From contig NW_019211457.1 in the NCBI RefSeq assembly GCF_002443255.2, positions 24,309,709-24,373,708 on the forward strand: a stretch of DNA of 64,000 nt. The letters run 5' to 3'. The stretch is from Varroa destructor (Eukaryota > Arthropoda > Arachnida > Mesostigmata > Varroidae). The notes under the pieces were generated by a model. The model did no database searches. It was not told where the DNA came from and saw only the letters and a list, made by a program, of their open reading frames with translations. Made by a program: the position numbers and the translations under genes. Of this stretch, positions 13,801 to 25,664 are shown in pieces. Within the stretch, counting starts at the first letter, position 1; each line of letters opens with the position of its first letter.

Positions 13801-16800
13801 GTACGTTTCAATCGCCGTTTATCTCTGTTCCATTCGATCAGTTAATTCATTCACTAATCAAGCAATCGATACATCATCAATCAGCATCATTCATTTCCTC
13901 AGTCTGGTTCCCTTCCATATGGAATAGCCGTGTGTTTGCAAGTACACTCATCAAATACATATCATTTACATAATGATGATCCATCTATTAATTCTGACTT
14001 CGTTAAATCGTTTTTTTCAACGGCTCACATTCTCGATTGCGCCGGCTGTTTCCGCACACAACCGCTAACATATAGCCACACATACACACACACAACTTCT
14101 CTAGCAGAGAAAAGTAGGACCAGCCTATACAAAACCATGGAGAAAATCGTAGGAAAGCATGAGACTTCCGCTCAGCATCTTCACACGCAACCTCGCAAAG
14201 TCAGCAATCACCGCGACGATAAATGGAGCACAAGCAACACGCGATTAAATTAACCTGCAGTGCGTAAGCATGGTAATTGGTCGATTCTTCATTTACCGTT
14301 TGTTCCAGCTATAATTCCAAATCTCCGTCCATTTATCGTTGGTAAAGGGGTCCGAACTTAATTGGACCCTTTGAGGACAGCGCATATGCAGATTCTTTCC
14401 TGCATAGATTCCACCCCTGTCTATAATGTAGTGATATTGTCAAAAAGCTGCTAGCACGCGCAGGAGAACGCAAGGCGCATCTCAAGATTCACCGTCCGAT
14501 ACGACCTGGCCTTGCAGCAGGCTGCTATTAATGGCGAAGTGGTTTGTTGTGGAAATACCCTTATACCATTTCTATATAGATACATCTTTTGTTTTTATAT
14601 TTATAGAATGGATGCGTTTCTAGGGTGTAATGTATATGCTTCTACTACGATGAAGTATGAAGCTATGTTCTGGTCGGTGATGAAAATAATGATTCTATCT
14701 GTACACTTTTTGCTCGTCTCGAGGTGACTGTTGCTTTTCCTTGTTAATTATAAACGCATAGTCACGTTAGTATGACCTTTCCACTCATTGTCGTCGAAAC
14801 ATTATCATCAAACACGCAAATACTTGTGTCGAGTTGCTGTCAAGTTTGCCATTAACAAATCAGGTATCGCTGATTAAATGTTTGTGCACTGTGTAAACTT
14901 TCCACTACCGTGAGCAAAAGCATAGGTATACTCGCAAGGACGATTTGCTCAAATTTAATGAACTCTATAGCGTTTATCGTTGTTTGTGCTAGAAACACGT
15001 TTGGTTTTAGCTTCCTGTTTGACGCGGAGACCAAGATGACCCGAGACGAGCGTTTGTCAAATGGGAGATTGTTCCTTGAGCAGCGACGGCAGTAGAAGCA
15101 GCAGATTGCAAACAATTTTCTATAGCTACTGTCAGTATTTTGTATGCTGATTGCCATAATTATTTGTCTACTAATTATTACATTGGTGTTCAATACATCA
15201 TCGTTATATTCTATCAAAGCATCGTTTGGTCGCAACAACTTTACTTAGTTACAGTTCACTTTGTAATTATCAGTAGTAGAATTTTCACTGGTAGCTACAG
15301 AATTCGTTTATAGTTTTACAGGTCCTTTCATCTTTTCAGTTGACTCTATCAACGTACAGGATTCGCGCACGCTATACCCACTGATCGGTATGGTGAACGT
15401 GCACGTATTGGTACCATGATCGTCAACACCATCGCTAATATATGGAATATCGATGACCATTGTTGCTACTCTTTTCCATGCAATTATTTTCAATCATAAC
15501 ATATGTCCTATTCTCATATTATATATGTATAAATAGTTCTATATGTTGAGATTTAGCTAATAGTAATTATAGCAGTAGTAATGAGTAAATGGCAGTGTTG
15601 ATTGTTGGGATTGTTCGAGTGATTTACACCCGTTGATTAGGCAAAGACAGTGTCGACAGTAGCCGTCGCACCGTTGATCGAACAATTTGTGGCAGAAAGT
15701 GGTCACGCTCAACTTGCATCTCCCGCGACACGGCAGCACCTATTGTGTGACGCTGGCTGGGTACAGCTATGTATCTATTTAGTGAAAACATGTTGCATGT
15801 CCCGTAAACTAGTTTGGGCTTATCGTCGTGACTCGGTGTTTGGTTTTGGCGCTTATCGCAATTTTCTTACACACACACACATATATATACTGAGTGGAAT
15901 AAGGATCTTTTAACAGTTTTAAAAAAGTCACTTCACAGATACATAGTGTGTACGTTTTCGACTTTTATATGTACTGTACAAATATAAAATAAAGATTCCT
16001 AAACTCTCGCCCTATTACATATAATAACCCTGTACTCACACAATTCACAGTCCAACTACAAACCTTATGATATTGTACATAAGCGTACCAAATCCAGACG
16101 CACAGCTACACCAACAAAAGGCTGAAAGACACAGTGGCATAACACACAAATAAATAGTACAGGAGAAGAGACACGTATGTTTCAAGCTAGACCTGTCCTA
16201 GAATTCTTACGAATAGTAATTCAGTTCCCTTAGCGCGTTTACTAGACCCATAAAAAAAAGTCAAATATGTCGCTAGAAGTTGACGATCCAAACATAGTCT
16301 ATGAAAAGAACGACTTCGGCTGAATATCATTTAACCGGAAAGATGAAAATGTTCCTGATCGCAATCGATAGCTCTTGTCGAGACAGCACTTCCATCAAAC
16401 AGATAACAAAAAACAGACTTATTATACAGACTACACAATACAATTTGCGGCAGCTGATTGCTTAAGGAACATCCAAGCTTCCGCGAGTTTAACCTAGACC
16501 GGCGTCAATTTACCGACAGAGCGTTTCAGTCTGTGTTTTAGGTAGTAGTGGGATATTGAAGATCGGACGCTTCCCCGTCCCACACCCCAGCCTAAGAAAC
16601 AGGAGACCACAGTATTACGACTCCACCTATTATTTCACAGGTGTACAAAAAAAAAAACAGCGAACGTGATAACACCCTCGCGTCATCAGAGAGCAACGTT
16701 GAGTATAAAATTATGTTTTTGCTTTCGTATTGCAAATTTTTTTCGTTTGTTCAAAACATACGCGTAATACTGGTTTGCCGGACTACTTGTTCGTGCCACT

Positions 16801-17590
16801 GAGATTCACCATCTGCAGTTGTTTTTTTTTTGATTGTTGTATTATTGTTGTCATGTTATTGAGTTGTTGTTCTTCATCTATTGCTACTGTACTTTCGTAT
16901 CCTCTATAAATACTACTTGTAGGAATTTAGATATGGCTAATGAGGCCATAGTTTTTACTCTAGTAGAGCACCTTTGAAATAAGTTTCAGCCATTTTTTCG
17001 CTCCAGTTTAGATGTTTCTGTAGATTTTATGTATCATGGGATAGTAATGTCACTTTCCGTGCCATGATTCTGCCATAGTCATGCAACATATGTAAGTAAA
17101 GGGCCTCCCTTACATAGATATATACAGCGGTTTCGCTTATTCCGACCTGTTGGTGTAACCACGATAGGCAAAATGGCCTTAGCACTTAGTCATAATACGT
17201 TTTTTTTCTTTACTTCAATTTCCTCTTTTTCATTAATATAGATATCCCAACATGGTTTCTCTAGATGTCTACAATGCCACGGTCGATACGAGGGTGATGT
17301 GACCCCATCGGCGCCAAAATGAGAAAATGTTACGGTAGACCATACGGTATTTGTTTATCGGTCATGATCTACCGATCTATAGGCAGTACTATTGTAGAAA
17401 TGCATTTATCCGATCGGATTTGGTAGTTTTTGGCGAGCTGGTCTACACTGCGTTTGTTCAGTTGGATATCATTAGAAGGTTACGCATTCATTACTGCTAG
17501 ATAATGAAAATGATAATGAGAAGTATCATTATTGTTATCGAGATGATCCCTACATAATTGCAATATGAATAGTAAAGGTAAGTAATAAAT
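10900..17590. other. Gene-poor stretch without recognisable genes
   Basis: No coding frame here resembles a known protein. The longest is a 128-codon minus-strand frame at 14852-15238 without an ATG start. Simple sequence occurs at 15869-15889 (AC then AT). Several ATG frames of 70-110 codons at 11.4-14.3 kb overlap each other on both strands, as expected by chance. Confidence 0.5.
15869..15889. repeat. Compound (AC)n(AT)n microsatellite
   Basis: About six AC units followed directly by about four AT units. Confidence 0.85.
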
Positions 17591-17592
17591 AC

Positions 17593-17594
<2 letters not shown>

Positions 17595-17629
<35 letters not shown>
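17595..17629. repeat. (TA)n microsatellite
   Basis: A 35-nt uninterrupted run of alternating T and A, the longest dinucleotide repeat in the window, about 600 nt beyond the 3' end of the KDM6 coding region. Confidence 0.95.
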
Positions 17630-17631
<2 letters not shown>

Positions 17632-17763
17632 AAGTCCAGCAATATTGTCACAATTTCCCCCAATGGTTGCGGTTAAAGACTTCTTTCCAAATTTGCGACC
17701 TTCAGCGAGCACCTTCATCTGGGAGCTTGATTTTCCAGTGGTGATGTAAAAGTGGTCCGAAAC

Positions 17764-17769
17764 TTTATT
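17764..17769 (-). promoter_or_regulatory. Candidate polyadenylation signal for the KDM6 gene
   Basis: AATAAA on the minus strand (TTTATT on the + strand), about 475 nt beyond the KDM6 stop codon. I saw no canonical AATAAA or ATTAAA nearer the stop. The hexamer is common by chance in AT-rich DNA, so this is only a plausible 3' end. Confidence 0.3.
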
Positions 17770-17904
17770 TTCTGCTTGTTTTGGTTCAAAAGCGGATTAG
17801 GGCACCGATCATATTGATCATAATGTAAAAAGCCATCCCAAAAATTCCACCCAGCGCACAGCTCTTGACTCGTTTCAGGCTAACTGCTATGCCCTTTAAC
17901 CACG

Positions 17905-17952
17905 TAATTAGACGCGCACGCGCACACGCACACAGACATACACAAACACACA
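17905..17952. repeat. Impure (CA)n/(CG)n simple repeat
   Basis: A degenerate run of CG and CA dinucleotides interrupted by AGA and ATA, on the + strand. Confidence 0.7.
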
Positions 17953-18243
17953 GCTGCGGACCGTCCAGTCTTCTTCCTCTTGCTTAACAATCGTTTCGGT
18001 ACTTCGCTTCTGATCCAACTACTAAATAGTACTATGAATGATATATAAATCAGATCCGTGTGATGTGTTACGCCTCTGGGAGATCTGAGATCTGAAAAAC
18101 GGTCCAGAAATTCGAAACAGACAAAGCAAAATATTTAAAGTAATTGCAGGAAAACCGTGCATGTAGTGTAAGGTTGTAGTACAAGGTAAATATCTAGGTT
18201 AATAGAAATATACTAGACGAGGACCGTGCGTCAAAGACGTCCA

Positions 18244-18486
18244 TTAGATGGTGTTACTATTTGAAACTTGCTTTACTTTTAGGTGGTAAACTAAAATGCA
18301 TTTACTTTGGCCAATTACCTTTTTAAGTACAAACTTATCGTAGACCTGCTGCAGCTCTTCATGAGTGAATTCCTCCAGCACAACGACGTTCTTAAGGGTT
18401 TTATTCAGCTTCAGTGCACACTCAATACAATGTACCATATGCTTTTTATCGATCTCCTTGACAAATAGCACATTGAACACTTCCAC
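18244..18486 (-). CDS. KDM6A: KDM6 (UTX-like) histone demethylase, terminal coding exon
   Basis: Last 80 codons of an H3K27 demethylase, ending at a stop at 18246-18244. The exon starts right after a CAG acceptor (CTG on the + strand at 18487-18489) and continues in phase 0 from the exon ending at 18768. It opens with VEVFNVLFV, which matches the VEVFDLLFV block after the first zinc cysteine pair in vertebrate UTX. The second pair, in VHCIECA (exon residues 20 and 23), completes the Cys4 GATA-like zinc site that helps KDM6 enzymes recognise the H3 tail. A block like VVLEEFTHEELQQVYDKF follows, as in the family. The tail after it (about 30 residues, basic) is longer than in human UTX and resembles nothing I know. 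The symbol denotes the family; UTX and JMJD3 are not separable from this part. Confidence 0.93.
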   Translation of the reverse strand: MEVFNVLFVKEIDKKHMVHCIECALKLNKTLKNVVVLEEFTHEELQQVYDKFVLKKVIGQSKCILVYHLKVKQVSNSNTI

Positions 18487-18767
18487 CTGCGTATACAGAA
18501 GAACAAATTTAACATAAGTACCAATTCCAGCTAACATTAGCTATGCTTGAGCGTTAATTAACACTATTACTACCGCATACAACCATGCCCGGATGGGGTC
18601 GTTGTCGGCATGGTTAATGTGGATCTTCATTAACCGAAAATAAATGGACTCGTGTAACTATCTCTGTTTCGAAGTGTATCGGCTTGAATGCCTATATAAA
18701 TCGGAACAAATCTGTGAATCTGTATAGATAACTAACTAATATCTTCTTACTCAAACAGATAACTTAC

Positions 18768-20603
18768 GTCGCAAGTGTTGCAGTAATAGGTAACTTCATC
18801 ATCATTTCGTCCATGAAAGATGATGTCCTTCCCCAACCTGCGAACAAATCTTCTCTGACGTTCAACGCTTCGCAAGCTACGCATTAGGCACGTTCTCATT
18901 ATATCAAACATTCGCTCATCTACGGGCTGAACATTACGAATACGCCTTTGACGATCGTTCTCGGTAGCCTTGTCGCCCAAATCCTGCAGCTGAAGGACCT
19001 TGTTCATGAGACTTTCGTTTCCATCAGTCAACTTATTCAGCTCAGCTTTATCTGCCTGTTTCAAGTTTACAAACTGTACATTGCGGGCAAGATTCCAGGC
19101 GAGGTGAAGCATTGGTACAATTGACTTAAAGCCCTGCATTTTATTCCATTCGTAACGTTCGACACCCAAACGGAACTGGTCGTAGTTGAAGGGGCCGATG
19201 TTCCAGGCGATATTGTTGCACCAACCAGAAGCCTGGACCCAGTGCACGCAGCCGGCGTTGACGAATACCATATCGCCGGGTTTTTGAGTGAATCTGTACA
19301 CCGGAATATTGGCTGCTATCAGGTCGTCTTGGAGAGGCCACCACGAGCCAAAAAGGTAGCTGGTTCCATTCTTCTCACATAGAGCATGGATATCACCCCA
19401 ATACGCATCGTCAACGCCGAACCACTCACAGTCGCCAGGTCCAATGTTGATATTTACTGAACAGAAGTTATTATTTTCTTGGTGGCCTGGAGTACGTGAA
19501 CCGGGTACTTTCATGTATAGCTGTACCGTATTCATTCCGAGAATTGTATGGCCGACGTGCGACAGCATATTGGCTTCATCTACAACTCGGGTGAACGCAG
19601 GTAGCTTCTCCAGTTCTTTGAGTTGAGCTGCCCACTTCTTTCTATCGGAGAGATCAAGATTAGTTCCAAACTTGATAGTTTTAAAGCTGGACGTCCTCTT
19701 TTGCCGCTTTTGTTTTGGAGCTCCGGAAGGTCCGAAACCAGAATTTGAATCGGAGTCTGACAGATGTTCAGGTGTAGCACCGCTGTTTGGGCTTGATGCC
19801 GTAATCTTAAGATCCTCATGCTCTTTGAGCTCGCCTTTCAAGCTTTCAACGAACGTGCCCGCCTGATATTGGGCATATCGCGACACCGTTGTATGACTTC
19901 GGTGCGACTCACACCGCCAAACCTGTCGCGCCTTGTCCGCATCCCAATTTTCTTCGCAACTCTGCTGAAACTGTGTCCGAACTTCGATAGGATGCTCGGG
20001 ATTGGATTGCGCCAACATTTTGGTCGAGAACAAACCCAGATCAATCTCGAGAACTTGGCAGATGTTGCGTACTACGGTGATGGGATACGACGTACAGAAT
20101 TTCTTGAGTTTCGGTCCCAACGCCTGGTCAGGCGTTTGTATTGATACGCAGGGGGTGGCGGGCAGAAGTTGTTCTCTGGTCAGACGCGGTCCGTCCCTCG
20201 CCGGGAAGTGAGGTCCACAGTAACCGTCTAGCAATGTCATGGTTGGCACGATTGAGCCGATATCTTCTCGCGCACACTGTTGCTCTACCTGCTCAGAGGT
20301 CATATTTTTGTGGAAACGTGCGTTGAGCTTATCCATGGCCACGTTGACATTAGGCTCATTAGCAGGATGGATCAATCGAGCGTCGTCGTACAAGGCCTCA
20401 TCCTTGGTGTCTTCATCGTCCGCGCTGTCCTCCTCAGCCGAACTGCTAAGTGAATCCCGTGACATGCTCTCGAAGTTGCCACTCTTTCTCTTGCGCAACA
20501 GCAGCTTAAGCTGCTTACGGTCATCTTTAAATTCGACCCCCTCACGGATGAGGCGCTTTATTGGATCACCCTCTTCACGTACGTTATATTTACTCAGAAC
20601 AGA
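18768..20603 (-). CDS. KDM6A: KDM6 (UTX-like) histone demethylase, main catalytic exon with JmjC domain
   Basis: A 612-codon exon encoding the core of an Fe(II)/2-oxoglutarate-dependent demethylase that removes methyl groups from H3K27 in the nucleus. In exon numbering: residues 45-74 are a Ser/Asp/Glu-rich acidic stretch; about 148-255 match the helical linker before the KDM6 catalytic core (LEIDLGLFSTK, CESHRSHTTVSRYAQYQ); a basic KQKRQKR patch at 297-303 could be a nuclear signal; JmjC spans about 323-486. Fe(II) ligands are H374 and E376 (GHQENNNF) and H454 (AGCVHWVQ). The 2-oxoglutarate contacts known from UTX are kept as K365, T371, S382 and N384. C608 and C611 (YYCNTC) are half of the zinc site. 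The acceptor is a pyrimidine-rich TTTATTCAG just above 20603; the donor is GAC|GTAAGT at 18768/18767. The frame stays open upstream of the acceptor, but that part (including a hydrophobic run) is intron. About 48 extra residues sit between JmjC and the zinc domain. Confidence 0.96.
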
Positions 20604-20846
20604 CTGAATAAAGAGCAATAAACAAACGGACGAAAACATCACATTGGCAATTAGTTTCAGCACTGCTTCACAACTCATAACTTTCTGTTGCAATAGACGT
20701 TTGTCTATTCTGACTGATTCGCTGCAAAAATCTGAACAAATACCCGAACAGCGAGACACTTCGCGATGAAGCTAGAAATAAGCAATTCTTGTTTTGCTAA
20801 GCCAATATAATAGAGTATATTAATTATTACATCAAATGTTATGTAC

Positions 20847-21092
20847 CGATTGAAGTGTAAACACTGGTGGGGGACCCATCGGCGGTGCCATCACTGGTGT
20901 GGCCGTGGGCGTTACGACTTCAGGCGTTGAACGAGGTAACAGCTGGGGCACCTGCTGCAGGTCACAGGCGTTTGGAGGTGGCGGCCCCATGGGAAGAGGC
21001 GAGGCGGCCACCTTGCTCGAGGGGGATAGGTCGACACTGAGCGGACGGGGAATGCGGAATGGACCCCCCCGGACTGCTGGCGACGGCATGAG
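20847..21092 (-). CDS. KDM6A: KDM6 (UTX-like) demethylase, proline-rich linker exon
   Basis: An 82-codon frame just upstream of the catalytic exon, dominated by Pro, Ser, Ala and Thr (MGPPPPNACDL, MAPPMGPPPVF). This is the composition expected of the disordered part before the KDM6 catalytic region, which is also proline-rich in vertebrate UTX. The proposed acceptor is TTTAAAG|CTC at 21093/21092. The proposed donor is TCG|GTACAT at 20847/20846, a weaker match to the consensus. Both borders are in phase 0, and the 243-nt intron to the next exon resembles the other introns in size. There is no sequence-level homology to prove it; position, phase and composition support it. An internal ATG at 21089-21087 could serve as a start if no upstream exon is used. 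Confidence 0.7.
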
Positions 21093-21404
21093 CTTTAAAT
21101 AGAATGCAGTAAACGGAACGCATACATTCCCGGTCAGTTAAGCAGTCAAATATGTTACGATGAAGGGGGCATGGTTATCAACTTGATTTGAGAAAAACAA
21201 AACTTTCTAGAAAACTAAATGTTGATACATGCAACGCCAGCACATTCCGCAAGATTATCAGCTGTTAAATAAAGATTAGCAAACGCCATGTTTGCTACAA
21301 TCTATCACATCCTGTTCGATTTATCATGTCAAATGGTACGACTTTATAAAACTTTCTATATTACTTACCGTGCCATACCAAAGATGTTCTATAACACTGC
21401 TTAC

Positions 21405-21467
21405 CTTATAGATGGCATCGTCCTGTTGCGACAGCTGCTTCGCAGCCTGAGTTTCAATGGAGGACAT
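21405..21467 (-). CDS. KDM6A: Candidate first visible exon of the KDM6 gene
   Basis: A short frame beginning MSSIETQAAKQ and ending DDAIYK at a GTAAGC donor (AAG|GTAAGC, 21405/21404). It joins the proline-rich exon in phase 0 across a 312-nt intron. The same frame is open upstream of this ATG as far as 21542, just after a TAA, and those 25 codons are Asn/Ser/Asp/Gln-rich, so the exon may be internal and start at an acceptor I cannot place. A second, stronger donor (ACG|GTAAGTAA at 21369/21368) lies 36 nt further on in the same frame and would add VSSVIEHLWYGT. If the ATG is the true start, the protein is about 795 residues and lacks the TPR part of UTX. Assignment is by phase and position only. 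Confidence 0.5.
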
Positions 21468-22886
21468 AGTAACGCTTCTCTGCTTCTGATCTATTCCGTC
21501 AGCGCTATTGTTATTGCTGATACAGTTTTGTTTATCCTTACGTTATTTGGGGCCTGGACGAAACCTGCAGCACAGGCGCACAGGGACACTCAGGCATACA
21601 CACGCTCCGAATGAGACTTTCGATTGATTAATTTTCGTTGATTGTTGAGATCGTTTGTTTTTGTCGTCGACTTCTATGGTTTTTCCTAAGGCAGTGTTTA
21701 CGGCAGTGTCTCATAGGTGGCAGTGAGAGCCTGTAACGATACGACGCAAACAATATGACCAAAAACCCAGTTAGATAAGGAGCGAAACGAAGGATCCATT
21801 AAACCTATTAGCGCTGCCTGCGAAGGGTGTGCGTATGCTGCTAGTTTCTACTATCCAGTGTTCTGGGAAGAGCCACTGAACGTTTCCGTGTATTCTCTAC
21901 ATCGCGATGGTAGCTAGCTAATACCCAGATATCTTAAATTGCACTTTAGCTTTGGCGCTTTCGTCGCGTGAACTGATGTAGCCTAGCGGACAGACAACCA
22001 AGGAGGATTAATGAGCTACACAAGAGCCCGATTTAGAATTTCCTAGCACCCAACACACGTGGACTTGATGGGTATTTTTCGTAGAAAAAGCAGTATCTTC
22101 CCTGGGGTAACTTAATCAGAATTGCTCTACAGAGCCAAGCTAAAAGAGATGCTACAAATAGAATACATAATTGCTGTGTAAACATTTTGAAGCACGAGAC
22201 AACATGCTCATTGTACTCTCAGGTACTGTGTGTCTCTACAATGAACTAATAGGGAACACTATTAACCAAATAATTTAGTAGCATTTGTTATCCGTCTCAT
22301 GTATTGAGGTGACGAATGTATGTTAGGTGTCAGTTGTGCCGCTGAGCTTCAATCGTACTTTCTTTTACCCATCTGAACCCACCAGCATCGACTACAGTGT
22401 GCAAATGGTATGTCATTGTGCGGTGTTCGCAAATCGCTTTTAACGACGGCCTGACAAAACGACCAGGCCAGATAAACCTCCTTGAAAAGCAAGCTCCTCT
22501 AGTCTTCCTTCGTTTCGACCCCCGATTCTTAACGGCGAGACTGACAGTGTATGTAGGATATAGGTCAAATGGCATGCATTAGCGGCTGCCTTGTCGTTCC
22601 CACTGAGAGTAAGGGTGGTCGAACTGATACAGATCAGAACGTACGCATACATGGAAAAACCTGTTTAGACATATTTGAGATACTATACGCGGGACAATTC
22701 GACCGCAAAAGAACACCACGAGCTGGTCCATTGTGGACGGCGGGTAAGAATCAACTCTCAACTCTATCAACAACGTCGATTCGATGCCTATACTATGTTA
22801 CATAACAACGGACCGTATGCGCAGATTGAATTCGTGCTGACTTAAGCTCTGTAATACTGTTTGTCGATCACGATGCTTCTTCAATC

Positions 22887-22910
<24 letters not shown>
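22887..22910. repeat. (AT)12 microsatellite
   Basis: A 24-nt uninterrupted run of AT units. Confidence 0.95.
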
Positions 22911-22917
<7 letters not shown>

Positions 22918-23662
22918 GATTAATGTTAGATACAAGAAAATATGGAAAATTATCAAACACCGTTTTCGTTACGTGCACCTCAGGCGTAGAAGATAAACAG
23001 TCGTGGTACTACTTTTCAGTAATACAATAGACAAATTGGTTCTACCTTACATTTACATACACTATGCGTCCCTGCAAAGCAGTCCGCGCCTGTTTTGCTA
23101 TTAAGTAGGCTTCATTCTACCTGTGCAGAGGTAAAAAGGCTAACTCTGTTTAGAATAAAGATAACGTCGAACAGCTATTGCCAAGTAGTAAAGCCTAGTA
23201 GCTTCTGTTACAATATAGTTTAAACAGAGTTCATCACACTTATTCATTCGGCACAGTTTTCGCACTGATAATATATCCGATCGGACGATGCTAATGGCTG
23301 AAGGGTACGACGTTACTTTCAAAGGTGAAAAATCAAATAAGTTACTGCTATTGGGTTACGATCAACCAAATTAACATGGCGTTTTGGTTAATATTTAATT
23401 AACTAGTTGTTATGCGAAGATTTTCTTAGGATGAAGCCCGATCCGACCACTTTAAGTGGCCGATTTAGGTCAGATAACCAAAGATCTAAACGCAGACTTA
23501 GCAATATATATTCACAAACATTTCGAGTGGTACCGTGAAATACCAACTACCTAAAAATCACAAATTGTCTATACGATATAATAATAATATAATACAATAA
23601 TACGATCCACAGTATGCTGCAATTAACTGCCAACGGTCTGTGACATGGATGGACATTAATAG

Positions 23663-23773
23663 ATGCTGACCAACGCAATAGCTCGTGAGGCATATAAAAA
23701 TGCCCTGCGTGAATCTGGAGTTCAACAAGGAAATGGTAGACAGCTTTATTCGGACAATGGCTTCCGAGTCTAA
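23663..23773 (+). CDS. Candidate small open reading frame, 36 residues
   Basis: A complete ATG-to-TAA frame (begins MLTNAIAREAYKNALRE) with balanced composition. An overlapping frame (23700-23876) is also open and protein-like, so at most one is real. No family recognised. Confidence 0.12.
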   Translation: MLTNAIAREAYKNALRESGVQQGNGRQLYSDNGFRV

Positions 23774-25664
23774 TGAGAAGTTTTTACGGTTAATAACTTC
23801 GCAGGAAATTGTAAAGCTAAATGAATCTCGAACTCGCGGCCGAGGTCCTCGAAACAATCAGACGATTAGGTCTTAGGAAAGGTCTTAGTAGGAAACAACA
23901 ATTAGACGATTCGGTCTTAAATTGGCTTTTACGTTGGAACTAATTAGACTGAGAACGATCTTAGGAACGACAGTAACTTGTGATGTTTGAGAGGGCATAA
24001 TTAGAACAGGACAGGACAAGCTTTACTCCGTTCCACGTGTACCTGCCTTTCGTTAGCAAATCAACAGATTCGTTGAGCTTTATTTACTTCTGTTTTCATT
24101 ACATGTCGTAGCTTTGTTTATCTCTATATACCTGTAGCGAAACAAAGATCGTAAAAGAAGAAACAAAGTAGTCAATCAGTTTTTGAACCACAGTGGACTG
24201 ATTTCTTTTTTTCTGGGTTTCGGACGCATTTTTGTTTCACTGAGTGTTATTGCTCACCATTGGCGACATGGTTGCTTGGCCATGTACAACCAATACAATC
24301 TGGTGTTGCACTTTTTCCGTACTTGGTATGTATTTCTGTCATGCCTACATAGATTCATAAGCTTCAACCTAGATTGTAAAAAACAACGAAAAGATACTCT
24401 GTTTTGACTACAATATACCATGCTGTGCACGATCGTTCAATTTTCGTTCGGTTCAGACGGGACATTCTGTCTGTGCTAAGCTTCCTTTTGCACGGGTGAG
24501 TTAGAAGGCGCCCTTTTTGAACTGTGTCCTTTGGCTATCGATATGTTACGTTTATAATGACGTAATATGTACACAGGGGCTCTGCATAGTTAGAAGGTAC
24601 TCTAGAGCTTGTGAAAGAGATCATAAACAAAATGGGGAATTACGAAACCCAGAACCAAAGGCTAGTGGGCCCGCCAGTGGGTAAAATTTAAGAACTTCTT
24701 GGCTTTCCCATCGTGCTGATCACTCCTCCGCTCTTGGCCTATGGCTTTGGACAATTATCCGACAGATGCATTCAAGTCTATTTATGTGGTGAATAAGAAT
24801 CTATGCACAAATTGCGTTCAACGTCAGAGCGATGCTTGTTGGAATCAAAATGAAAAAAAAATGTCACTTAAAATTATTCCCCAACTATAGCAAAAAGAAC
24901 AGGAGAAATACTGGCTTCGAGACAGCCGAAGCGCTATGTATAAACATGGAACAACGATTTATTTTAGAAGATTAAACTTTTTTCGGTAGAAGAGATCTTT
25001 TTGTGCATCGTATATAGGTCGTGTATGTTCGATATCAATTTAACAGGAATCAATGATTGAAGTCTCTCTAGCTAAATCAAAGAGAAGCTCAAAATAGATG
25101 TTATTTCCAATGGGAAAAGAGGATCATTTTTCATAGGAACAATGTCCTATTTTTCTCGATAACGTGAAGCCCACAAACAGATAAGAGAAGGCTATTCTCC
25201 AGTTTGCATAAATTAAGCAACCCGTTATAGATCTAAAAGCATCAACTTTGATTAGCGAATGTATTAGATGTTCATTACTCTAAGCAGTAAATACTGTCAA
25301 AATAAATTTCAAAGACAACGAAAACCACACAGGGAACTAATCGCGTATACCTCGCAGATGTATACACTTAGCTTGTAAAACTATAGCTCGAAGGCAAGGG
25401 CCTGCAAAACGTTGAACGCCCTCAATGTTTGGAACGATCTGATATTAATATTGGTTATTTTTTTTTACCAATTCTAGTCGGTGCCACTCAATGGGGAAAA
25501 GGTGCCCTATAAAGGTACTGTATCATTAGACAGTCGCTCAAATCGGTTTTCAGAATACAGTTTCGAGCACTTACTTACCGTATGCAGTGGATCAGTCCAA
25601 CCGCTAAAACTATTCCTAAACACAAATTATACCGTATCCATAATTCGTATCTTATAGTCACGAT

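Noticed and set aside
14852..15238. 128-codon minus-strand frame
   Set aside because: No ATG at its start, no recognisable motif, and a second frame on the other strand; length is within chance for 64 kb.
18747..18767. Residues VSYLFE and stop after the zinc cysteines at the end of the main frame
   Set aside because: This is intron sequence after a perfect GAC|GTAAGT donor. The next exon supplies the conserved VEVFNVLF and the second cysteine pair.
19444..20607. Many + strand frames of 60-122 codons opposite KDM6
   Set aside because: They are antisense shadows of the long coding exon and have no features of their own.
20604..20759. N-terminal extension of the KDM6 main frame with a hydrophobic run (LKLIANVMFSSVCLLLF)
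   Set aside because: The hydrophobic run is encoded by the pyrimidine-rich tract of a splice acceptor (ending TTTATTCAG). A signal peptide or membrane segment makes no sense in this nuclear enzyme.
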